This document shows, one piece after another, positions 1-5,020 of a stretch of 5,928 bases of DNA. A program made the position numbers and the translations under genes. The notes beneath the pieces are model-generated. The model did no database searches and was not told the DNA's origin. It was given only the letters and a program-made list of their open reading frames with translations. Position 1 is the stretch's first letter; each line of letters starts with the position of its first letter. Source of the DNA: Desulfonatronaceae bacterium UBA663. Its GTDB lineage: Bacteria > Desulfobacterota > Desulfovibrionia > Desulfovibrionales > Desulfonatronaceae. The stretch is from contig DBNV01000119.1 in the NCBI GenBank assembly GCA_002299865.1, positions 1 through 5,928 of the forward strand, given 5' to 3'.

Positions 1-894
1 GATCCAGTCCGCGCCCGCGCAGTCAGCCGGCGTGCGCGCCCAGACCAGTCGCACACCGGGTACGTTCTTGAGCGGCTGGAATTCGTCGAGGTTGCTGATA
101 TGTGGGTAGGCGATCACCGCCACCGTTTTCGTCACTGCGCCGGTCGCACGGCTCTTGTCATCGAAAACGCCGTCTTCCTCGGGCAGGCCGTGTTGCCACC
201 ACCTGGGCAATATCGCGACGACCGGAACACCGGTCAGGTCTTGCAGCATCTGCGGCCCCGGTGCCAGCAGCGCCGCATCACCCCGGAACTTGTTAAGCAC
301 GAAGCCGCGGATCAGCGCACGCTCGTCGTCGGGCAGCAGCGCCCAGGTGCCGTAGAGGTGGGCAAAGGCGCCGCCACGGTCGATGTCGGTCATCAGCAGG
401 CAGCGCGCCTGCGCATGGCGGGCTACGCGCATGTTCACGATGTCGCTGGCGTGCAGGTTGATCTCGGCCGGCGAGCCAGCGCCTTCGATCACCACCACGT
501 CGTTTTCAGCCCGCAGCGCATCCAGCGCCGCCGTAATGTGCGGCCAGACCTTTTCGCTGCGGCCGCGCCAGGACATGTCGCTAAACTCGCGGCTGACTTC
601 GCCCATCAGCACCACCTGGCTGCGCGTGTCCGCCTCGGGCTTGAGCAGCAGCGGGTTCATGCGCACGTCGGGCTCGGCCTGGGCGGCCAGCGACTGGAAA
701 TATTGGGCGGAGCCGATTTCGCCCTGTCCGCCCGCTGCACCGGCAACAACCCTGGCGTTATTGCTCATGTTCTGGGCCTTGAACGGTGCCACCCTCAAGC
801 CTTGGCGAGCGTAGCAACGGCACAGTGCGGTCGTCACCCAGCTCTTGCCAACGCCGCTGGCAGTGCCGAGCACCATCACGCACACGGCGGTCAT
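1..894 (-). CDS. cobQ: Cobyric acid synthase, N-terminal 298 residues (C-terminus beyond window edge)
   Basis: CobQ (CbiP) performs the ATP- and glutamine-dependent amidation of peripheral carboxylates of adenosylcobyrinic acid a,c-diamide to give cobyric acid, in the cytoplasm. I translated the minus strand from the ATG at 894-892 and it stays open for 298 codons to position 1. The P-loop-like motif GTASGVGKS lies at residues 10-18, followed by the CobQ hallmarks FKAQNMSNN, GGQGEIGSAQ, MNPLLLKP, VVIEGAGSPAEINL, DIDRGGAFAHLYGT and VLNKFRGD. This covers the synthetase domain and the start of the linker. The glutamine amidotransferase domain with its catalytic Cys would lie to the left of position 1; the whole enzyme is usually about 490 residues. 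The start is supported by GGAGG seven bases upstream and by the ATGA overlap with the preceding gene. The wording is closest to betaproteobacterial (Comamonadaceae) CobQ as I know it. Confidence 0.96.
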   Translation of the reverse strand, partial: MTAVCVMVLGTASGVGKSWVTTALCRCYARQGLRVAPFKAQNMSNNARVVAGAAGGQGEIGSAQYFQSLAAQAEPDVRMNPLLLKPEADTRSQVVLMGEVSREFSDMSWRGRSEKVWPHITAALDALRAENDVVVIEGAGSPAEINLHASDIVNMRVARHAQARCLLMTDIDRGGAFAHLYGTWALLPDDERALIRGFVLNKFRGDAALLAPGPQMLQDLTGVPVVAILPRWWQHGLPEEDGVFDDKSRATGAVTKTVAVIAYPHISNLDEFQPLKNVPGVRLVWARTPADCAGADWI

Positions 895-1640
895 GGCTGT
901 GCCTCCACATTCAAGTTTTGTTGATGCAAAGCCGCATCCAGTGCGGCCAGGGCGTCTGGGCACTGCGCGCTCAGATGCCACCAGCCCGGCAGGCCGAACG
1001 AAGTGGCGTCGCGCAACTTGATGCCTTGCTCGCGCAAGGCATCAGCATCCAGTGATTGTGGCGGCTTTGTGCACAGGTAGGCCGTGTCGCTTTGCGCACA
1101 GGTCCAGCCGTGCCGCTGCAGCGTGGCGCGCAAGGCCTGCGCCCAGTCGGCCAACGTGGTGCGGCTCGCGGTCAGCCAGGCCTGCGCATCGGCCTGCGTC
1201 CAGGCCAGCAGTATCGCCTCGCCGTGCGCGCCGATGGGCCAGGACGCGGCCAGCGCATTGAGTTCGGCTACGGCGACGCGTGCGCCCAGCGGTGCAATGG
1301 CGTAGGCCGCGCGCACCCCCGTCATGCCCAGCGCCTTGTTGGGCGACCAGAGCTGCCACACGCGGTCAAGCGACGTCGCATCAAGTGCGCTGGCACCCCG
1401 CAGACGCAGCGGCGCGTAGGCGCAGTCGAGCACCACGGTGCGCGCCGTGTCGGTCAGCAGCGTGCGCACCGCATCGGGCGACTCGCTCTGCCCCAGCGGG
1501 CTGCCGGGGTCGCACAGCCAGGCCAGCTGCGCGGCTGCAGGCTCTTCGGCCCGCTGCAGACCCCAGGCGTTGGCATTGCTGGAGAAGTCCCAACGCGCCG
1601 CGCCCAACGCGTCCGGTCCGCCGTGTGTGCGCGGTATCAT
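891..1640 (-). CDS. cobC: Threonine-phosphate decarboxylase (CobC/CobD family), internally deleted, probable pseudogene
   Basis: The family is PLP-dependent and decarboxylates L-threonine-O-3-phosphate to aminopropanol phosphate for the cobalamin nucleotide loop. The 249-residue ORF has the family N-terminus (HGGPD at residues 6-10, DFSSNANA at 18-25) and most of the C-terminal two thirds: CDPGSPLGQ (43-51), VVLDCAY with the PLP-contacting Asp72, and SPNKALG with the Schiff-base Lys102. Between residue 25 and W26-G27 the expected stretch is absent. It should contain GPCP, YPDP and the SASEFI-type phosphate-binding segment. Members normally have about 330 residues, so roughly 75 are missing, in frame. 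Near the C-terminus GWWHLSAQ has His222 where the family usually has the substrate-carboxylate Arg (GWVRLS). It overlaps cobQ by ATGA at 894-891, so the operon arrangement survives. The fold is unlikely to be active. The alternative is an assembly collapse of an intact gene. Confidence 0.82.
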   Translation of the reverse strand: MIPRTHGGPDALGAARWDFSSNANAWGLQRAEEPAAAQLAWLCDPGSPLGQSESPDAVRTLLTDTARTVVLDCAYAPLRLRGASALDATSLDRVWQLWSPNKALGMTGVRAAYAIAPLGARVAVAELNALAASWPIGAHGEAILLAWTQADAQAWLTASRTTLADWAQALRATLQRHGWTCAQSDTAYLCTKPPQSLDADALREQGIKLRDATSFGLPGWWHLSAQCPDALAALDAALHQQNLNVEAQP

Positions 1641-1892
1641 GGCGAAGCTCCCAAAGTCGCCAGCAACACAGCCTTGGCACCCGTGGCCAGCAATGCCACC
1701 ACGAGACCACAGCGACGCAGTGCCAGCACCGGGCTCTGGCCGCAGATGCGGGCCTTGATCTGCTCGACCTACTCTTCGAGTCGATCACTATCGCGTTTTT
1801 CCATACCCCGATAGCCGGAGTCGGTAAAGACGTCGCTCTCCTGTCCATGCAGCAGCGCCGGTGCCCGTCACCGCTGCGGATGGGGTTGGCTT
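1637..1892 (-). pseudogene. IS5-family transposase C-terminal remnant, broken
   Basis: Reading leftward from about 1855 gives LLHGQESDVFTDSGYRGMEK, the segment around the second catalytic Asp of IS5/IS903-type DDE transposases (usual form LLHGEE..VFaDaGYqGvEKR). It continues SDRLEE, a TAG stop at 1771-1769, then VEQIKARI, which matches the IS5 stretch before the catalytic Glu region. The block with MRPGKRR between EKR and SDRLEE is missing. Upstream, about 1856-1892, a different frame reads PSAAVTGTG, which fits the preceding family segment and implies a frameshift. After KARI the frame runs through a hydrophobic ALRRCGLVVALLATGAKAVL tail to a TGA at 1639-1637. That tail is either a diverged transposase end or the last helix of a lost CbiB (adenosylcobinamide-phosphate synthase), the usual neighbour here. 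Its TGA overlaps the next ORF start as ATGA, as an operon neighbour would. Terminal inverted repeats of an IS were not found. Confidence 0.62.
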
Positions 1893-2043
1893 GAAATTAA
1901 ATATCGATCGTCTAGAACAATAGCCTTTCTAAGGCCTCTGTTCTAGCCATGACCCTCGATTTATTCATGCAGGCACGCGAACCCGGTCATCGTTGGCGCG
2001 GCGTCCCGTCTTTTTAGGTACACCGAGAGCAACGTCACTGCGT
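1893..2043. other. Gene-free junction between the two differently derived halves
   Basis: No convincing coding sequence is seen on either strand. The segment opens with an AT-rich run (1893-1908), then the partial palindromic repeat, then about 85 bases with no recognisable feature up to the stop codon of the aminotransferase gene at 2044. Genes to the left look betaproteobacterial and genes to the right look like those of Desulfovibrio relatives, so the change falls in or beside this interval. No rho-independent terminator with a U-run was found for either converging transcript. Confidence 0.5.
1912..1955. repeat. Partial copy (copy A) of the palindromic element, with nested hairpin
   Basis: CTAGAACA (1912-1919) pairs perfectly with TGTTCTAG (1939-1946). 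The 19-base interior contains a second small stem, GCCTT-TCT-AAGGC, giving a nested hairpin. The right end continues CCATGACCC exactly as in the complete copy at 3803-3846, and both copies share TAGAACAATAGCC on the left. The outer left arm (expected GGGTCATG) is missing or replaced by AT-rich DNA. TCGAT occurs on both sides (1904-1908 and 1956-1960), but this is too short to count as a target duplication. Confidence 0.7.
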
Positions 2044-3663
2044 TTATGATGCGGCTGCAACATCGCGCAAGGCTGCGGCGATGCGTTTTTGGGTCTTAGA
2101 AGACAAATACGGATGCATGGGCAGGCTGAAAATGATCCGCGACGTTTGCTCTGCCACGGGGAAGTCTCCGAGCTGGTATCCTTGTGGTGCGAACACGCGT
2201 TGCAAATGCAACGGGATGGGATAATACACCATGGTCGGAATGCCCTGGTCGCGTAAAGCCTGTTGGCAGGCGTTGCGGTGGGCTTCATCTCGCGTCAGCA
2301 GGGAATACTGCGCCCATGCCGAAGCAAATCCTTCAGGAATGTACGGTGTTTGAAGGGTTGCTTCGTGGCTGAGCAATCGGGAGTAAAGCGCGGCCTTTTC
2401 AGTGCGACGCTGCAGTTCATCGGGGAAAATATCCATTTTGGCCAACAGTACAGCGGCTTGCAAGCTGTCCAGGCGGGCGTTGGTCCCCAGACGGGCATGC
2501 TCGTATCGCGACGCGCCCTGGCCATGCACCCGGATGGAGCGCATGGCTTCGGCCAGGCCAGGATCATTGGTAAAGCAGGCCCCGCCTTCTCCGTATCCCC
2601 CCAACGGCTTGGCCGGGAAAAAAGAGGTGCAGCCGACCCGGCCCAAGGTGCAAGCCTTGCGGCCTCGCTCTTCCCCTCCGAAGGATTGGGCCGCGTCCTC
2701 AATGACCACCAGCCCGTGTTGGGCGGCTATCTCCGTAATGCGGTGATGGTCCGCTGGAAGACCGAAGAGGTCAACGGTGATCACGGCTTTGGGGCGGAGC
2801 CTTTCCGCCCCTTGAGGCAAGGGATGTCCTTTGCCGGATTCCAGGGCCGAGATCGCGGTTTCAAGTTTTTTCGGGTCGAGGTTGAAGGTGCGTGGATCAA
2901 TGTCTACGAAAACAGGGACTGCGCCCACCTGGCAAATGGCGCCGGCGGTGGCGATAAAGGTGAAGGGCGTGGTGAACACGGCGTCGCCCGCACCGATGTC
3001 CAGGGACAGCAACGCCAAAACCAGGGCTTCGGTGCCCGAGGAACAGGAAACGACGTGCTCCATTTGCACATACTCGGACAGTCGTTTTTCCAGTTCTTCC
3101 ACCTCTGGGCCGAGAATAAAGCGGCAACTCTTGATCACCTGGAAGATATTGCTTTCCAGAGCCGGCAAAATCTCATGCTGCTGGGTCTTGAGATCCACGA
3201 AAGGCGTTGGGCCGTCGTCGGAGCCGTTGAGAAGGGCAAGGCACGCCTCCGGAGTCAGGCTGCGCATCTCTGGAAAGACGGCCGGAGAACCGTGCTCATT
3301 CTCCAGACTGACGAAAAGGAAATCTTCCAGGTACTCCTTTGCGGCGATGACGCTGAGCAAGGATACGATATTCAGCGGTGTCGCGTCTTCGGATTGAGCC
3401 TGCATTCGGGAAAGGGCGCGGTGGAGTTGCACCCCGGGCGCGGGCAGCAGGCGTACGGTTTTTAAGATTCCGGCCATTTGAAAAGCGGCAGGCCCGCCCT
3501 CGGCTTGGAGTTGGGCAAGGCCGTGAGAAACAGCGTGGGGGTGGGTCCAGAGGGTGATGGTTTTTTCCCGGGAAAGCTCAAAGAGCCTTTCGACCGCTGC
3601 AAAGTCCAGCCCCTTGAGGCATGAACGGATCAGGACAGTGTCATCCAGAACAACCTGCTTCAT
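2044..3663 (-). CDS. PIN-like domain fused to DegT/DnrJ/EryC1/StrS-family PLP aminotransferase
   Basis: The protein has 539 residues in two parts. Residues 154-539 (386, the normal family length) are a full sugar aminotransferase of the kind that converts keto-sugar nucleotides to amino sugars using PLP, usually for surface polysaccharide or glycan. Landmarks are PFVDLKTQ at 154-161, SSGTEAL at 208-214, TTPFTFIAT, the PLP-ring Asp323 in IEDAAQSFGG, the Schiff-base Lys352 in SFFPAKPLGGYGEGG, and RLDSLQAAVL. Residues 1-145 resemble a PIN nuclease fold: VVLDDTVLI with Asp7 at the first strand, and SEDATPLNIVSLLSVIAAKE with Glu92/Asp93 at the usual third acidic position. The usual second acid is replaced by a His-rich stretch (HPHAVSH, 41-47), so nuclease activity is doubtful. 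Start ATG at 3663 has AAGGA nine bases upstream and a promoter just beyond. It is the only gene on this strand in the right half; its sugar substrate cannot be told from sequence. Confidence 0.9.
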   Translation of the reverse strand: MKQVVLDDTVLIRSCLKGLDFAAVERLFELSREKTITLWTHPHAVSHGLAQLQAEGGPAAFQMAGILKTVRLLPAPGVQLHRALSRMQAQSEDATPLNIVSLLSVIAAKEYLEDFLFVSLENEHGSPAVFPEMRSLTPEACLALLNGSDDGPTPFVDLKTQQHEILPALESNIFQVIKSCRFILGPEVEELEKRLSEYVQMEHVVSCSSGTEALVLALLSLDIGAGDAVFTTPFTFIATAGAICQVGAVPVFVDIDPRTFNLDPKKLETAISALESGKGHPLPQGAERLRPKAVITVDLFGLPADHHRITEIAAQHGLVVIEDAAQSFGGEERGRKACTLGRVGCTSFFPAKPLGGYGEGGACFTNDPGLAEAMRSIRVHGQGASRYEHARLGTNARLDSLQAAVLLAKMDIFPDELQRRTEKAALYSRLLSHEATLQTPYIPEGFASAWAQYSLLTRDEAHRNACQQALRDQGIPTMVYYPIPLHLQRVFAPQGYQLGDFPVAEQTSRIIFSLPMHPYLSSKTQKRIAAALRDVAAAS

Positions 3664-3701
3664 TCATTTAGTCCTTTGCCGATGGAATGAAAAAGAGACA
3701 A

Positions 3702-3730
3702 ATTCTAGGTTGTTGCGATGCGGATGTCAA
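3702..3730 (-). promoter_or_regulatory. Sigma-70-type promoter of the aminotransferase fusion gene
   Basis: On the minus strand TTGACA (3730-3725, a perfect -35) is followed by exactly 17 bases and then TAGAAT (3707-3702, five of six matches to TATAAT). Transcription would start near 3695 and give a leader of about 30 bases. The ribosome binding site AAGGA is at 3677-3673, nine bases before the ATG at 3663. Both boxes and the spacing are near ideal, which suggests vigorous basal expression of the gene as its own unit. Confidence 0.8.
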
Positions 3731-3772
3731 AAGGCCGCGGTCCAGTGCAGACGGGTTGGTGTCAGCGCTTGG

Positions 3773-3801
3773 TTGACTATCGCTATCGGCTTCTTTAAAG
3801 A
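3773..3801 (+). promoter_or_regulatory. Weak candidate promoter interrupted by the palindromic element
   Basis: TTGACT (3773-3778), a 17-base spacer, then TAAAGA (3796-3801), which matches only three of six -10 positions. It points toward the sulfur-carrier gene. The -10-like box coincides with the left copy of the 8-bp direct repeat, so the palindromic element would lie immediately downstream of it. The match is poor and could be chance. Confidence 0.25.
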
Positions 3802-3854
3802 TGGGTCATGCTTAGAACAATAGCCCCCCTGTTCTAGCCATGACCCTTAAAGAT
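3795..3854. mobile_element. 44-bp palindromic mini-element (MITE-like) with 8-bp target-site duplication
   Basis: The element is 3803-3846. Left arm GGGTCATGCTTAGAACA (3803-3819) pairs with right arm TGTTCTAGCCATGACCC (3830-3846) at 15 of 17 positions, around a 10-base C-rich spacer. TTAAAGAT stands directly outside both ends (3795-3802 and 3847-3854), as expected for an insertion that duplicated 8 bp. It encodes nothing, so it would have to be moved by a transposase supplied elsewhere; families that duplicate 8 bp include ISL3, IS66, IS256 and IS1595. A related partial copy lies at 1912-1955. An alternative is a large dyad operator or RNA hairpin, which would not explain the exact flanking direct repeats. 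Confidence 0.65.
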
Positions 3855-3972
3855 TTATGAGGAGTTGTAAGATTATGGCGAAGGGCCGCGGGATGAAAAA
3901 GAGGCATGGTTGCCTGTCGGCTCCGTGCATGCCGCTTGCCTGGCGCCTTTTCAATAACATGAAGGAAGTCCC

Positions 3973-4197
3973 ATGCTTTTGGAAGTCAAATGCTACGCGA
4001 CATTGGCCAAGTACCAGCCCCGAGGCGAGGATTTTATTCTAGGGCCAAGCCCAACCCTGCGCGACTTGGTCGGTTTTCTGGGCGTCCCCGAAACCGAACT
4101 CAAAATCAGCTTTGTCAACGGGGTTCATGCCGGGCTGGATTATGAACTGCACGAGGGCGACCGAGTCGGCCTGTTTCCGGCCGTGGGGGGCGGGTGA
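3973..4197 (+). CDS. MoaD/ThiS-family sulfur-carrier protein
   Basis: This 74-residue beta-grasp protein ends in ...FPAVGGG. In the family the C-terminal Gly-Gly is adenylated by an E1-like enzyme and converted to a thiocarboxylate, which donates sulfur to molybdopterin (MoaD), thiazole (ThiS) or related products. The core signature is present: SFVNGVHAGLDYELHEGDRVGLFPAVGG. One extra Gly follows or shifts the usual GG. The start ATG has AGGA six bases upstream (3963-3966). The next gene starts one base after this stop codon, so the two are cotranscribed and probably act as a carrier/E1 pair. In Desulfovibrio relatives such pairs often sit beside a tungsten aldehyde ferredoxin oxidoreductase gene; none is in this window. 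Sequence alone does not separate molybdo/tungstopterin from thiamin use. Confidence 0.88.
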   Translation: MLLEVKCYATLAKYQPRGEDFILGPSPTLRDLVGFLGVPETELKISFVNGVHAGLDYELHEGDRVGLFPAVGGG

Positions 4198-4198
4198 G

Positions 4199-4912
4199 AT
4201 GGAACGGCAGGTTCTGGCCGGACGTTACCAGAAAAATTTTTCAACCCTGTCCGCACAGGATCAGGAGCGGCTCTTCTCCTGCCGAGTCAGCTTGGCCGGG
4301 CTGGGCGGATTGGGAGGGGCGCTCCTGGAAATGCTGGCCCGGATGGGTTTTGGCCGCAGGGGATACGGCTGGATTCGGGCCTCGGACGGAGACGTCTTCG
4401 AGGTCAGCAACCTGAATCGCCAGATGTTTTGCCTGGAATCCAACCTGGGCTTGCCTAAGGCTCAGGAGGCCATGCAGCGGATCCAAGCCGTGAATTCGGA
4501 GATCGACTTGCAGGTCCAGCACCATTTTCTGCGGACCGAGGAATTGCCGACCTTTATCCATGGAGCGGATATTGTCCTGGACGCCCTGGGCGACCTGCCG
4601 ATAAAACTGGCCTTGCGCCGGGCCGCGGCCCAGGCCGGATTGCCCGTGGTCACCGCAGCGGTGGGCGGCTGGACAGGATTCATTTCCACGCTGCCGGCCT
4701 CGGACCGGGACGACACGTTTTTGCGGCTCATGGACACCGGGATGGATGGGGCTGAACTGCGCCTGGGCGTCCTGGCCCCCACGGTCTGGTTGGTCGCGGC
4801 CCTACAGTGCCGGGAGGCCGTGGCCCTGGCCTGTGGGCAACGGCCGCTTTTTCAGGGACGGATGCATATCGTGGACCTAAGCGATGCAAGCTGGGAAAAG
4901 GTTGTGTTGTAA
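4199..4912 (+). CDS. ThiF/MoeB/HesA-family E1-like adenylyltransferase for the adjacent sulfur carrier
   Basis: This 237-residue enzyme should adenylate the carrier's C-terminal glycine with ATP. The nucleotide-binding motif GLGGLG is at residues 34-39, the acidic strand end at Asp63/Asp65, SNLNRQ at 70-75 with Arg74 and Gln75, Lys87 in GLPKAQ, and Asp128 in IVLDAL at the Mg-ATP site. Those are the residues used by MoeB and ThiF. No CxxC pair is present (cysteines only at 28, 78, 204 and 212), so the structural zinc site of MoeB is absent, as in some HesA-type homologues, and no rhodanese domain follows. The ATG at 4199 is chosen over longer in-frame starts because it follows the carrier stop by one base and has a GGTG-type site in front. 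A start inside the carrier gene would be an unlikely overlap. Confidence 0.88.
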   Translation: MERQVLAGRYQKNFSTLSAQDQERLFSCRVSLAGLGGLGGALLEMLARMGFGRRGYGWIRASDGDVFEVSNLNRQMFCLESNLGLPKAQEAMQRIQAVNSEIDLQVQHHFLRTEELPTFIHGADIVLDALGDLPIKLALRRAAAQAGLPVVTAAVGGWTGFISTLPASDRDDTFLRLMDTGMDGAELRLGVLAPTVWLVAALQCREAVALACGQRPLFQGRMHIVDLSDASWEKVVL

Positions 4913-5020
4913 AGGGAGGCGGAAAATCATGTCGAATAAATGTCACGCAAGCCACATCATTTCGTCATAATTCCCGGATAACGAGGTTTTATTCAGAAAT
5001 TGCCGGGGGAGGTTTGCAAT
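4913..5020 (+). other. Short intergenic spacer with a possible 13-codon leader ORF
   Basis: This is 108 bases between the E1-like gene and the methyltransferase. GGGAGG (4914-4919) precedes an ATG at 4929 by nine bases, opening a tiny frame MSNKCHASHIISS that ends in TAA at 4968-4970. It may be a leader peptide or nothing. No convincing promoter or terminator is visible, so whether the two gene pairs share a transcript is open. Confidence 0.3.

Larger units (their letters stand above)
3664..3972. other. Divergent intergenic region between the aminotransferase fusion and the sulfur-carrier gene
   Basis: These 309 bases hold the minus-strand promoter and ribosome binding site of the aminotransferase gene, the 44-bp palindromic element with its 8-bp flanks, and about 115 bases leading to the carrier gene. 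In that leader an inverted pair GGCATG/CATGCC (about 3904-3934) is visible but weak. I could not recognise a riboswitch, although a molybdenum- or tungsten-cofactor riboswitch would be a reasonable thing to test here. Confidence 0.6.

Noticed and set aside
100..1055. Long plus-strand open frames over the cobQ and cobC region
   Set aside because: They lie antisense to well-recognised proteins, are rich in Arg, His and Ala, and arise from the GC-rich third positions of the real genes.
1802..1804. TAG in the transposase relic read through as pyrrolysine in a 54-residue membrane peptide
   Set aside because: The sequence before it matches an IS5 transposase without a start site at this ATG, and nothing here suggests a pyrrolysine system. 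A nonsense mutation in a decayed gene is simpler.
1912..1955. Integron attC site
   Set aside because: The ends read TAGAACA and TGTTCTA rather than RYYYAAC and GTTRRRY, and no integrase gene is present.
2263..3465. 400-codon plus-strand open frame opposite the aminotransferase
   Set aside because: The opposite strand encodes a full family protein with all catalytic motifs, a good promoter and a ribosome binding site. This frame shows no recognisable domain.
3803..3846. Rho-independent terminator
   Set aside because: The hairpin is strong but has no U-run on either strand, sits between divergent genes, and is bounded by 8-bp direct repeats, which fit an insertion better.
3803..3854. LexA-type or repressor operator overlapping the start of a small gene beginning MTL (also at 1949)
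   Set aside because: In both copies an ATG ACC CT follows the palindrome, but the frames stop after 6 and about 22 codons, so there is no gene for it to control. Kept only as an alternative to the mini-element reading.
3857..4042. 61-codon plus-strand frame before and into the sulfur-carrier gene
   Set aside because: It overlaps the start of the clearly identified carrier by 70 bases in another frame and has no recognisable features, despite a GAGGAG upstream of an internal ATG.
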